NCBI GenBank assembly: GCA_963813555.1
Contig: CAWEZX010000010.1
Span: forward strand, 434,001 to 498,000
Reading direction: 5' to 3'
Source of the DNA: Roseiarcus sp963813555
Lineage (GTDB): Bacteria > Pseudomonadota > Alphaproteobacteria > Rhizobiales > Beijerinckiaceae
Length of the DNA stretch: 64,000 nucleotides
Shown here: positions 47,546-55,960 of the stretch, one piece after another
How the letters are laid out: every line of letters begins with the position of its first letter
How positions within the stretch are numbered: the stretch's first letter is position 1
The notes under the pieces: model-generated
What the model was told of the DNA's origin: nothing
Seen by the model: only the letters and a program-made list of their open reading frames with translations
Databases searched by the model: none
Translations under genes and position numbers: made by a program

Positions 47546-48361
47546 AAAATTCGGCGGATGGCAAGAAGAACGTTCTCGACGGCTTCGCCGTCCATGGCGC
47601 CGACTTCTTCTATACGGTGCCGAACCACACGGTGCGCACGGTGCTGAACGAAATGGCGCAGAGCGCCACGCCGTCTGGGCAGTTGCGGTCCGTAGCCCCC
47701 GGTTGGACGTTCTGGGCGGTCGAGAGCATGATCGATGAACTTGCTCACGCCGCAGGTCGCGATCCGGCCGAGTTCCGGCTGGCGATGCTCGATGGGGCCA
47801 GAGACAACCACGGAGCCAAGCGCCTCGCCAACACACTGCGCGCCGCGATGGGGCTGGCCGGCTATGGGACGAAGGTGCTGCCAAAAGGAGAGGCCCTGGG
47901 CGTCGCTTGCGTGAGTTCACAGGAACGCAACGCTGCTTCCTGGACCGCCTGCGTGGCGCAAGTCGCTGTAGCGGACGACGGCACGGTCAAGGTCAAGAAA
48001 TTGACCGTGGCCACCGACGTGGGCACCGCAGTCAATCCCGACGGCGTCCGCGCTCAAGTCATGGGAGGCGCGCAGTGGGGTCTTTCGCTGGCCACGCTGG
48101 AAAAGGCGACCGTGAAGGACGGCGCTCTGGAGCAGGACAACTATGACAGCTACACTCCGGCGCGCATGGCCGACATGCCGGAAATCGACATCGCGGTGAT
48201 TGCGAACGGCGAGCCCGCGCGCGGCACCGGGGAGCCTACCGTGACGGTCATCGCGCCAGCCATCGGAAACGCGGTCTTCAATGCGGTCGGCGCTCGCGTC
48301 CGTGGGCTGCCGATCACAGCGGAGAGCGTCAAGGCGGCCATGAAGAAGGCAACCTAACGAG

Positions 48362-48550
48362 CTATGCGGCCAACGCGTTCCTTCTGATCGACTTAATCTT
48401 AGGAGCGCGTTCGACCTTAGCGAGCGCGACCTTGGCGACGAGGTCTGCGTTCTCGTTATCAGCGTGCTCTGGTTCCGCGGGGATCACTCTGCCAGTTGAC
48501 GCTCGGGCGAAGAACACGGTCGATGGACCTCGGGCGAGACTGAGGAAGGC
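48362..48550 (-). other. Possible small coding remnant
   Basis: The minus strand here reads ELAFLSLARGPSTVFFARAS, then RVIPAEPEHADNENADLVAK, VALAKVERAPKIKSIRRN and a TAG at 48362-48364. It looks protein-like but has no start codon and overlaps the end of the exported protein upstream. It may be the 3' end of a decayed gene. No family recognised. Confidence 0.25.
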
Positions 48551-49227
48551 TAATTCGTACCCGAAGGTCGAAGGCTCACGACGACAAGACTTTCGCTGAC
48601 AAAATCCTTGGGGCTGCCGCCGCTCTTGTGGAAGAAGCGGCTGGTCACTTCAATTGCCCGGTTGCCTAGTGTCTTCGAGCATGTGTCGTTGATGTAGGTC
48701 GGACCGATCGCTTCCTCGTTGGCGCCCGGTTGCGCCCTTTCGCAAGTCCAGCCCTCATCGCCATAGTGCTCCTTCGCTTGGAGGCCAAGCCGATAGGCTT
48801 TCTTCCGCATGTAGAGGCTCGTCTGATCCTTGGTCTTGATCTCGATCCTGACCAAGCGAGCGGAGCCATCAAAAAAGAGGGACAAGTCGACAGGATGGCC
48901 GGCGACCAACGTCGCGTCCTGGCCGGGTTGATCGTATTCGACGCGCAAACCGCGCAGGCCGTCCGCGTTAGCGGGGCAGGACATCCAGACACGCCAACTG
49001 TCGACCGACTGATTCGTCGTCCCAATGCACGACAAGTTGTGATAGCCGGAGGCGGGAAGCTGCTGCACCGACATGCCAACGTCGACGCCGCGCAAATCCG
49101 AAATGGACTCCGCCGCCACGCCGTCCGACGCGCCCAGCAACACGCACAGACCCAGACCTACGAATAGAGGCCCCGCTCTCCGTCGCGGCTCGCGATCACC
49201 GCGTTGTCGTGGGCGTTGGCAGCGCAT
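48550..49227 (-). CDS. Exported protein, unknown function
   Basis: About 225 residues. A basic N-terminus (RRRAGPLFVGLGLCVLLGAS) is followed by a signal-peptide core and a likely VAA-ES cleavage. The mature part has four Cys and beta-like segments (DLSLFFDGSARLVRIEIKTK, EHYGDEGWTCERA, AIEVTSRFFHK). No family recognised. I chose the ATG at 49227, which has a GGTGGAGG site upstream; its start overlaps the end of the cytochrome gene by 32 bases. It may belong to the PQQ dehydrogenase operon. Confidence 0.65.
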   Translation of the reverse strand: MRCQRPRQRGDREPRRRAGPLFVGLGLCVLLGASDGVAAESISDLRGVDVGMSVQQLPASGYHNLSCIGTTNQSVDSWRVWMSCPANADGLRGLRVEYDQPGQDATLVAGHPVDLSLFFDGSARLVRIEIKTKDQTSLYMRKKAYRLGLQAKEHYGDEGWTCERAQPGANEEAIGPTYINDTCSKTLGNRAIEVTSRFFHKSGGSPKDFVSESLVVVSLRPSGTN

Positions 49228-49741
49228 GATGACCTCCACCTTTGTAAACGTCACAGGCCCTCGACTCCTCGCCAAAAAAGGCAGTGCAATCGGCCAGATT
49301 GGGATCCCCCTTACCTTTAATCGAGGTTATGACGTATTCAGCGACGGCGGCTATCTCATCCGGCCGGAGAAAGACGCCGGCCTGTGCAACGTGCATGCTC
49401 TCGAGGTCTTTACTGGTCAGGCCGTAACATCGCGGGGCGCCGTCCGAGGGATAGGAGTTGCGCGAGAAATAAGGCATCCCGGTCCCCGGACGGCCGCATT
49501 TCACGGTGTCCATAATCTGCTGCTTGTCGAGTTCCGTCTTGCGTAGCGACAGCGCCGCGCCGCCGTACCCGCCTCCTCCGCCGCCGTGCCACTTATGACA
49601 GCCGACGCAATTCGCGCGCTTGTAGATGGCCTGGCCCGATTCCATGCTGTTCTCCGCTGCGTATGACGTTCCAGCGAACAACACGACGATGAGCGCAGCA
49701 GCGCTCCCGGCGACACTCAATTTCATGGTCATCATGGGCAT
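49196..49741 (-). CDS. Periplasmic c-type cytochrome
   Basis: About 181 residues. The signal peptide (LSVAGSAAALIVVLFAGTSYA) is cleaved near AA-EN. One haem site, CVGCH at about residues 45-49 (YKRANCVGCHKWHGGGG), and a likely axial Met in GTGMPYFSRNSYPSDG. A Gly-rich loop follows the haem. It lies 43 bases after the PQQ dehydrogenase and is probably its electron acceptor, handing electrons to the oxidase chain. Two Cys near the C-terminus (LADCTAFFGEESRACDVY) may form a disulfide. Start chosen at the ATG at 49741; GTG 49756 and ATG 49726 are alternatives. Confidence 0.85.
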   Translation of the reverse strand: MPMMTMKLSVAGSAAALIVVLFAGTSYAAENSMESGQAIYKRANCVGCHKWHGGGGGGYGGAALSLRKTELDKQQIMDTVKCGRPGTGMPYFSRNSYPSDGAPRCYGLTSKDLESMHVAQAGVFLRPDEIAAVAEYVITSIKGKGDPNLADCTAFFGEESRACDVYKGGGHHALPTPTTTR

Positions 49742-49784
49742 GAGGCGCGAGGCCACGGCGCGTCCCCGTGGCCTCGTTCGTTCT

Positions 49785-51608
49785 TCAGAGGGCGAAGACG
49801 TACAGCGTCGATCCCGGCTGCATTTTTTTCAGCTCAGGGGTGCTGTCGATGAACCACTTGTCCCAAGCGCCGCCCATGCCGACAAGGATCGCGACATATT
49901 GCTTTCCGTCGACCGAGAAGGTCATCGGAGGCGCATTGACGCCGCCGCCCGTGTCAAACTGCCAAAGGCGTTGCAGAGTCTTCGCGTCAAGCGCGTAGAC
50001 TTGGCCCGAGGGTTCGCCCGAGAACACGAGATCCGGAGTCGCAAGGATGCCGGCAAGATCCGGATAGGGCATTTCATGCTTCCCCACCACCTTACCCGTG
50101 GTGACGTCAATCGCGGTCACGCTGCCGGTGATCCGGAAAGGTTGCGACGGCCCGCCGCCAGTGAAGAAATCGCGCGGCTTCGGAGCCTTCGTCTCGGGCT
50201 TGATCGTGATGCGATTGCAACTCTCGATCACTGGCACGTACCAGGTCTTGAGCAACGGATTGTAAGCCGTCGGCGGCCAGTTCTTACCACCCATGTTGCC
50301 GGGGCAAATGTCCGTTATTTCTCTGCTCCGGACCGGCGTCGCCTCAGGATTGTAGACCTGCACCTGTTTCTTGGCGTCGTACTCCTCGGGCCTTCCGCTT
50401 TCCGGATCGATGCCCTTTGTCCAGGTCACTTTTTTCACAAACGGCGTGGCCCAGATGAATCTTCCGTCTGTCCGGTCGACCGCGTATCCGAAACCGTTCC
50501 GATCGGCTTCCAGTGCGATCTTTTTCCCGTCTACGTCGACCAGGACGTTTTCGGCGACGCTGTCATAGTCATAAGGGTCGTTCGGTGTATGCTGGAAATG
50601 CCATTTGATCTTGCCGGTGTCGGCGTCCAACCCGAGCGAGGAATCCGTATAGAGATTGTCGCCGGGCCGATAGGCGTTGTCCCAGTCCGGTCCCGGATTC
50701 CCGACGCCCCACACGATTGTGTCTGTGGCCGGGTCATAGGACCCGGTCACCCAGGTCGATCCGCCGCCAGTGGTTTCCGCACTGTTCGTTCCGCTCCAGG
50801 TTTCTGATCCGGGCTCGCCCTTCTTGGGAATGGTGTAGGTGCGCCATACCTCTTTCTGCGTGTCGAGATCGGTGGCGGCGATCCATCCGCGGATTCCGTA
50901 TTCCGCGCCCGCCACGCCCGTTATCGCCATGTTCTTGACGATGAGCGGCGCCCCGGTGACGACTTCGCCCTTATTGGGATCGGCGACCTGACGCTGCCAT
51001 TTGACCTGACCGGTCTCCTTGTCCGTCGCGATCAGACGTCCGTCCAACGTATGAGAGATGACCAGATCCTTGTAGAGTCCCACGCCGCGATTGTCGACGC
51101 CACAGCAGGCGACCGCGCCAGCCCAATCGTGGTCGGTTTTGGGGTCCATCTTCCACAGCAGGAGCCCCTTCCCGCCATGCGTATCAATCTTGTAGACCGA
51201 ACCCCAACCGTCAGTGACGTACATGAAGCCGTCCTCGACGATCGGCGTGCCTTCGAGGCCGCCGTGCGACCAGATGCCGCCGCCCTCGACGCCGCCGAGC
51301 TGCATCGTCCAGGCAACCTTCAGGTCTTTGACATTGCCCGCGTTGATCTGGTCGAGACTGGAGAAGCGATGCGCACTGTAGTCCTTATGATGGGTAATCC
51401 AGTTTTGCTGTTCCTTGTCGGCCTCCAGAAGGCGCTGACTTGTGGTCTCCGGGCTCTTGGCGACCGCAGGCGTCTCGGCTTTTGGACCGACCGGCGGGGC
51501 GTCAGCAGCAAAGGCTGACGTGCCTAATATGAGGGCAAGGGCGGCGCCGCCAACATAGAATCGGCGGGTCGATCTGGACCACAGCCGATGCGCTATCTTC
51601 CGTTCCAT
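49785..51608 (-). CDS. PQQ-dependent alcohol dehydrogenase, lanthanide-type signature
   Basis: About 607 residues. Periplasmic quinoprotein that oxidises alcohols to aldehydes with PQQ. After a signal sequence (YVGGAALALILGTSAFA) it has the eight-bladed propeller repeats (W-motifs such as GQVKWQRQV, GKIKWHFQH), the adjacent cysteines AVACCGVDNRG that bracket PQQ, and GNPGPDWDNAYRPGDNLYTDS. The catalytic Asp lies in NDPYDYDSVAE; the second Asp, two residues on, is the position linked to lanthanide binding in XoxF, ExaF and PedH. The ATG at 51608 follows GGAGG by 9 bases; an upstream ATG at 51653 lacks such a site. The cytochrome gene follows. Confidence 0.9.
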   Translation of the reverse strand: MERKIAHRLWSRSTRRFYVGGAALALILGTSAFAADAPPVGPKAETPAVAKSPETTSQRLLEADKEQQNWITHHKDYSAHRFSSLDQINAGNVKDLKVAWTMQLGGVEGGGIWSHGGLEGTPIVEDGFMYVTDGWGSVYKIDTHGGKGLLLWKMDPKTDHDWAGAVACCGVDNRGVGLYKDLVISHTLDGRLIATDKETGQVKWQRQVADPNKGEVVTGAPLIVKNMAITGVAGAEYGIRGWIAATDLDTQKEVWRTYTIPKKGEPGSETWSGTNSAETTGGGSTWVTGSYDPATDTIVWGVGNPGPDWDNAYRPGDNLYTDSSLGLDADTGKIKWHFQHTPNDPYDYDSVAENVLVDVDGKKIALEADRNGFGYAVDRTDGRFIWATPFVKKVTWTKGIDPESGRPEEYDAKKQVQVYNPEATPVRSREITDICPGNMGGKNWPPTAYNPLLKTWYVPVIESCNRITIKPETKAPKPRDFFTGGGPSQPFRITGSVTAIDVTTGKVVGKHEMPYPDLAGILATPDLVFSGEPSGQVYALDAKTLQRLWQFDTGGGVNAPPMTFSVDGKQYVAILVGMGGAWDKWFIDSTPELKKMQPGSTLYVFAL

Positions 51609-52158
51609 TTGCGCGTTCCTCCGATGACCCAAATTCCATTGGGCGAGATTCAATTCTTGGCTGTCAAGATCGCAAGTGCGTTAGGCCTGCACATCAGCGC
51701 CTAAGCGGGATCCTTTCCCGCTGGGCGCCGAATCCATTCCGCGCACTTCGTCACAACAGTCCCGAACTGTCATCGAATCCATAATGCGAATACGAGCGGT
51801 CAGCAATAGGCGATCGCGGCTTTGCGGGTTCACCCTGTCATTGAGCAGGCGCACGAGTTTGAATTCTGGGCTGGCGGCCGAATGACTTGTGCGATCCGAG
51901 AGTCGAAGTCAGCAAGATTCGAGTGCGACAAGCGCGACGGGTCCAGATTTGCGAAGACCCGGTTCGCTGGCGCGGCGCACAAATCGAGCGCCGCGTCCAT
52001 GGTCTCGAAGCGTAAATTCTCCGTCGGTTCCGTCGAGCTCTCATACCGGATCTCGATGGTCGGAACCGATCATCGAGATTAAGCAAGCGCGAACGCGCCC
52101 CCGCGCTCATGCGCGGAATCTGATGAGCGCGACGAGTCGCGCTCATCGAGTTCTGGTG
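51609..52158. other. Intergenic region upstream of the PQQ dehydrogenase
   Basis: 550 bases. A hairpin AGCGGGA-tccttt-TCCCGCT is at about 51703-51722. On the minus strand, 51830-52000 encodes a 56-residue protein-like frame (MDAALDLCAAPANRVFANLD, then DPSRLSHSNLADFDSRIAQV), with coding-like codons running upstream to about 52070 but no start there; it may be a small or decayed gene. The dehydrogenase promoter should lie in the left part. Confidence 0.35.
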
Positions 52159-53256
52159 TCAGTAGGCGTATCGCTGGACCGCTTTCTCATCCCACTCGAT
52201 GCCGTTGCCCGGTTTCGCCGGAACCTGGATGAAGCCGTCCTTCACTTTGAACGGTTCCGCGATGATCGGATTGCCCCAATCTCGCCATTCAAGCCAGTGC
52301 GCCGTTTCCGTCGCGCGCAGCAGGTGCGCCGAGACTTCAGGATACAGGTGATTGGACATCGGGTGCCCTGAAGCGCCCGCAACCGCCGCGGCGCGCATCC
52401 AACCGGTGACGCCGCCGATGCGCATCACGTCGGGCATATAGAAGTCGGCGGCCTGAGCCTGCACCGCCTCAAAGAAGGATCGCGCTCCGTAGATGTTTTC
52501 GCCAATCTGCACCGGCGTCTTGAGCTCGCGCGCAAGCTGGGCGCTTTGAGCGAAATTGTCGAAGACCACAGGCTCCTCGAACCAATAGAGGCCCTGGTCG
52601 TCGAGCGCATGGCAGCGCGACAGAGCCTCGTCCAGCTTCAGCCCCTGGTTGAAATCGCACATCAGCTTTATTTCGGCGCCGGCGCCTTCCCGCGCCAACT
52701 TGATGGCGTCGAGATCGTCCTGCAGCCGCTCCCGGCCAAGCCTGATCTTGATGGCGCTAAAACCGCCTTCGTCGACCAGTTCTTCGGCTTCGCGCTTCAG
52801 GTGTTTCAGCGGCGCGAGCCAAAGCCCGTTGGTGTTGTAAGCCCGGACGGGACCGACGCTGCCTCCCAATAGCTCGGCAAGGGGAAGCCCCGCCGCTTTG
52901 GCCAGAACGTCCCATATCGCCATGTCGATACCCGAGGCGGCGATCAAGGTCACGCCTTGTCGGCCCAGAAGGTGCAGCCTGCCCATCGCTTTCTGATAGA
53001 AATCCAGCGGCGCGAGCGCCGAGCCCTTGAGCGATTCGGCCAAGTCGAGAATTGTCGGCGCGATATAGCGGACCGCGTCCTTGAGATAGACCTCAAGGTA
53101 GCTCCTGCCGGTGATTCCTTCTTTGGTTCTCACATCAATGAGCAGGAACGGCCATTCGTTGTAGACGCCTATTTTGGCTACAATCGGCCTGCGGAGAGGA
53201 ATCGACACCGCCCGCACCTCAATCGATTCCAGAGTCAGCCTATCCTTGGCCTGCAT
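52159..53256 (-). CDS. Mandelate racemase/muconate lactonizing enzyme family protein
   Basis: 365 residues, enolase superfamily. Such enzymes abstract the proton alpha to a carboxylate; racemases, dehydratases and lactonizing enzymes share the fold. Visible active-site parts are Lys170-x-Arg172 (AIKIRLG), metal ligands Asp201 (CDFNQ), Glu227 (WFEEP) and Glu253 (IGENIYG), Asp276 (YMPDVMRIGG) and His303 (MSNHLYPE), the His-Asp dyad of the mandelate racemase branch. Substrate unknown. The ATG at 53256 is preceded by AGGAGGAAACAC. It is divergent from the acyl-CoA ligase, and no sugar-acid genes are nearby. Confidence 0.88.
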   Translation of the reverse strand: MQAKDRLTLESIEVRAVSIPLRRPIVAKIGVYNEWPFLLIDVRTKEGITGRSYLEVYLKDAVRYIAPTILDLAESLKGSALAPLDFYQKAMGRLHLLGRQGVTLIAASGIDMAIWDVLAKAAGLPLAELLGGSVGPVRAYNTNGLWLAPLKHLKREAEELVDEGGFSAIKIRLGRERLQDDLDAIKLAREGAGAEIKLMCDFNQGLKLDEALSRCHALDDQGLYWFEEPVVFDNFAQSAQLARELKTPVQIGENIYGARSFFEAVQAQAADFYMPDVMRIGGVTGWMRAAAVAGASGHPMSNHLYPEVSAHLLRATETAHWLEWRDWGNPIIAEPFKVKDGFIQVPAKPGNGIEWDEKAVQRYAY

Positions 53257-53555
53257 GTGTTTCCTCCTCGTGGTCAGGCGCCATGAATGGAAATTTCGGT
53301 TAGGCCGGACGCCGGATTTCCCTTAAGGGGAGCGACCTTAGCGCACCCACGGATTGAAAGCGTCTCAGAGAGGGTCTCGATTGTTCGCTGAACGGCGCCG
53401 AGCGTCTTTCTAACTGTCGCGTTGCGGCATGAACAGACGGCTGCTATGGGGCGCTCTTAAGCTAAGGGCGTTCGCGGCCGATTTACAACCCGCCGCCGCC
53501 GACCTACGCTTTTTTTGGCCCGCGTCCGGCCGACGCGCGGACCCGGGGAGGAACA

Positions 53556-55112
53556 ATGGACGCCAATCTCAGGCGCCAGACGCTCGCCGACACATTGCGG
53601 CGCAGCGCCCAGCGCCATCCCGAGCGCTTGGGGCTCGTCTGCAGCGCGACCCGTTGGACCTACGCCGAGTTTCACGCTGTCGCCGAAAGGCTCGCCGCGG
53701 GCCTCGCCGCGCGCGGGATTGGGCGCGGCAGCAAGGTGGCGATTCTGGCGCGCAACTCGCACGCCGTCGCCGCCCTGCGCTACGGCCTGATGCGGATCGG
53801 CGCCGTGATGGTGCCGATCAACTTCATGCTCAACGCCGAGGATGTTGGCTTCATCCTCGCGCACTCCGGCGCGCGCATGCTCGCATGCGACAGCGGCATG
53901 GCTCAGATTGCGCGCAAAAGCGCCGCGCTCGCGCCGCAGGTCGGCGAGTTCCTATGGCTGCCGTCGGAGGAGGAGAGCGCTCCCGTCGACGGCATGACGC
54001 CTTTCGACGCGCTTCTGGAGAGCGGCGAGCCGCCCGGCGCCGGGCCGCAAAGCGGCGACGTGGCGCAGATCGTCTATACGGGCGGCACCGAATCTCGGCC
54101 AAAGGGCGTGCAGCTGACGCATGACGCGATCCTCTGGCAATATGTCAGCTGCATGGTCGACGCGAGCATTTCGGCCGACGACGTCGCCTTGCATGCGCTG
54201 CCGCTCTATCATTGCGCTCAGCTCGACGTTTTTCTCGGGCCTTCGATTTATGCCGGCGGCGTCAACGTCGTCACCGCCAAGCCCGTTCCGGATAACATCT
54301 TCCGGCTGATCGAGCGCGAGGGGGCGACTTCGTTCTTCGCGCCGCCGACGGTATGGATTTCGATGCTGCGCTCGCCGGCCTTCGACGGCGCCGATCTAAC
54401 TAGCCTGCGCAAGGGCTACTACGGCGCTTCGATCATGCCGGTCGAGGTGTTGCGGGAACTCAGCCGCCGGTTGCCGGACGTGCGCCTGTGGAACCTCTAT
54501 GGCCAGACCGAGATCGCGCCGCTCGCCACCATGCTCGCGCCCGAGGATCAGTTGCGCGAAGCGGGCTCCTGCGGGCGGGCCGCGCTCAACGTCGAGACCC
54601 GCGTCGTCGACGACACGATGCGCGATGTCGCGCCGGGCGAAGTCGGCGAGATCGTGCATCGCTCGCCGCATCTGATGCTCGGCTATTACAAGGACGAGGC
54701 GCGCACGGAGGAAGCTTTTCGTGGCGGCTGGTTCCATTCCGGCGATCTGGCGACAGTCGACACCGACGGCTACATCACTGTCGTCGACCGCCAGAAGGAC
54801 ATGATCAAGACCGGCGGCGAGAACGTCGCAAGCCACGAGGTCGAGGAGGCGATCTACGGTCTCACCGGCGTCTCGGAGGTGGCGGTGATCGGCGTGCCGC
54901 ACCCCCATTGGGTCGAGGCGGTCGTCGCCGTGGTCGTTCTCAAGGGCGGCGCGACGCTGGACCCCCGCGAGGTGCTGGAGCACGCCCGCCAATGTCTCGC
55001 GTCCTTTAAGGTGCCCAAGCGCGTCGTCTTCGCCGACGCGCTGCCCAAGAACCCGAGCGGGAAGATACTCAAGCGCCAGCTGCGCGAGGAACATGTGGGG
55101 GCGTTCGAGTGA
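53556..55112 (+). CDS. Class I adenylate-forming acyl-CoA synthetase
   Basis: 518 residues, intact. Activates a carboxylic acid to its CoA thioester with ATP. It has the phosphate-binding loop VYTGGTESRPKGVQLTH (a variant of the usual SGTTG form), LWNLYGQTEIAPLATML, the hinge Asp region FHSGDLATVDTDGYITVVDR, QKDMIKTGGENVASHEVE and the catalytic Lys in NPSGKILKRQLRE. It resembles long- or medium-chain acyl-CoA and cyclohexanecarboxylate ligases; the substrate cannot be told. The ATG at 53556 follows GGGGAGGAACA. It stands alone and is not a duplicate of the interrupted ligase at 39387. Confidence 0.88.
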   Translation: MDANLRRQTLADTLRRSAQRHPERLGLVCSATRWTYAEFHAVAERLAAGLAARGIGRGSKVAILARNSHAVAALRYGLMRIGAVMVPINFMLNAEDVGFILAHSGARMLACDSGMAQIARKSAALAPQVGEFLWLPSEEESAPVDGMTPFDALLESGEPPGAGPQSGDVAQIVYTGGTESRPKGVQLTHDAILWQYVSCMVDASISADDVALHALPLYHCAQLDVFLGPSIYAGGVNVVTAKPVPDNIFRLIEREGATSFFAPPTVWISMLRSPAFDGADLTSLRKGYYGASIMPVEVLRELSRRLPDVRLWNLYGQTEIAPLATMLAPEDQLREAGSCGRAALNVETRVVDDTMRDVAPGEVGEIVHRSPHLMLGYYKDEARTEEAFRGGWFHSGDLATVDTDGYITVVDRQKDMIKTGGENVASHEVEEAIYGLTGVSEVAVIGVPHPHWVEAVVAVVVLKGGATLDPREVLEHARQCLASFKVPKRVVFADALPKNPSGKILKRQLREEHVGAFE

Positions 55113-55471
55113 GACGCGATGAATAGCCCGGTCTCGCCACCTTTACCCAAATTGCAAGCAAGAATCCGAAGATTGTTGTGAGGCGGTGCTTCACCCAGCG
55201 GCGTTGGCATTTGGGTGAGGGTGTGCCGCGAAAGCACCAACAGCGATGGAGGTGCGGAGCTGCATAAGAGATGAGGGCAGGCCCCTCGAAGCCGACCGTC
55301 AGGGGTAGGCTTCAAACCACGCAAGCTGCGACGGTAAAAAGCCGTTAAGTCGGTCAAGAAAGCGTTTGCGCGGGTGGTGGCGGACGCCTAACGGATGTCA
55401 GTTAAGGTGGCGTCACGCCGCTTGCGGGTGTTTCGTCGCCTCCGGCCTGTCACAAAAATGGGAGAGAAGCC
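55113..55471 (+). other. Intergenic region, possible group II intron 5' fragment
   Basis: 359 bases without a gene. The part from about 55221 (GTGTGCCGCG) to about 55390 is rich in paired segments: GGCAGGCCCC, GAAGCCGACCGTCAGGGG and GTAGGCTTC resemble domain I of bacterial group II introns from memory, and GTGTG fits their GUGYG start. No reverse transcriptase follows. An alternative is another structured RNA. The match is not firm. Confidence 0.25.
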
Positions 55472-55960
55472 ATGAAAGGGACGTTTGCTTTCCCGGACAT
55501 GAGTTTGTCTCCTCGCAAAGCCGCCGGAATGGCGCTGATACTAGCGCCATTGGCCGCGATCTTGGCCGCCGGTGCCGCCCGTGCCGGCGACATTGCCGTC
55601 AGCGATGCTTGGACGCCTCCCAATGTCGAGATCGGGAGCGACGCTGTTCTTGGGATGGTCGTGACGAACGACGGCGCAGACCCAGATGCTCTGGTGCGCG
55701 TTTCGTGTCCAGTTGCGAACTTTTCAGAGAAGCGCCAAATCGACATTGGCGAGGGGGGCAAGTCGGCGCGAGCGATCCACGACATTCCAATCGCCGCGAA
55801 ATCCAAAGTGGTCTTGAACGACGCCGGGTTCCACGTCGCCCTGTTGCAAACTCGCCAGAAGCTCAAGCAGGGCGAAGAATTCCAGTGCTCAATTTCATTC
55901 CGCCGATCGGGGACGATCCAAGTTCAAGTGCGCGTGTTGGACAAGGCCCCCGACTGCTAG
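55472..55960 (+). CDS. PCuAC-like exported protein lacking copper ligands
   Basis: 162 residues. An N-terminal signal sequence (GMALILAPLAAILAAGAARA) is followed by a cupredoxin-like fold of the PCuAC type: VSDAWTPPNVEIGSDAVLGM, IPIAAKSKVVLNDAGFHVALL, KLKQGEEFQCSISFRRSGTI. In true PCuAC proteins, Cu(I) is held by an HxM pair in the first part and by a His with a following Met; here those positions read FSEK and HVALL, so copper binding is doubtful. Two Cys may form a disulfide instead. The stop TAG lies in the CTAG target of the IS701 element, so the C-terminus may have been changed by the insertion. Confidence 0.65.
   Translation: MKGTFAFPDMSLSPRKAAGMALILAPLAAILAAGAARAGDIAVSDAWTPPNVEIGSDAVLGMVVTNDGADPDALVRVSCPVANFSEKRQIDIGEGGKSARAIHDIPIAAKSKVVLNDAGFHVALLQTRQKLKQGEEFQCSISFRRSGTIQVQVRVLDKAPDC

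Larger units (their letters stand above)
44754..48357 (+). pseudogene. iorB: Isoquinoline 1-oxidoreductase-type molybdopterin subunit, broken
   Basis: Large subunit of a molybdenum hydroxylase. A Tat signal (LSRRSFLVTAGASGLVFGS) is followed by IWYSIAPDGVVTVNVGKADM, GANITGGSWSTMMNFDLM, VKVNGTAKYSIDTFLPGM-like and PLEPMNAVAEFKDGKL segments, then IGGGFGRKLDSDMF. The last part (47546-48357) has SVAPGWTFWAVESMIDELA, VTVIAPAIGNAVFNAVGARV and RGLPI. Breaks: a 5-base insertion (or -1) near 45370-45376, TTAGACTAA, which causes a stop; and two IS200 copies from 46234 to 47545. With iorA it is a dead operon for an N-heterocycle or aldehyde oxidation. Confidence 0.8.

Noticed and set aside
49073..49546. 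157-codon plus-strand frame over the cytochrome gene
   Set aside because: The opposite strand has a signal peptide and a CxxCH haem motif; the plus frame has no recognisable feature.
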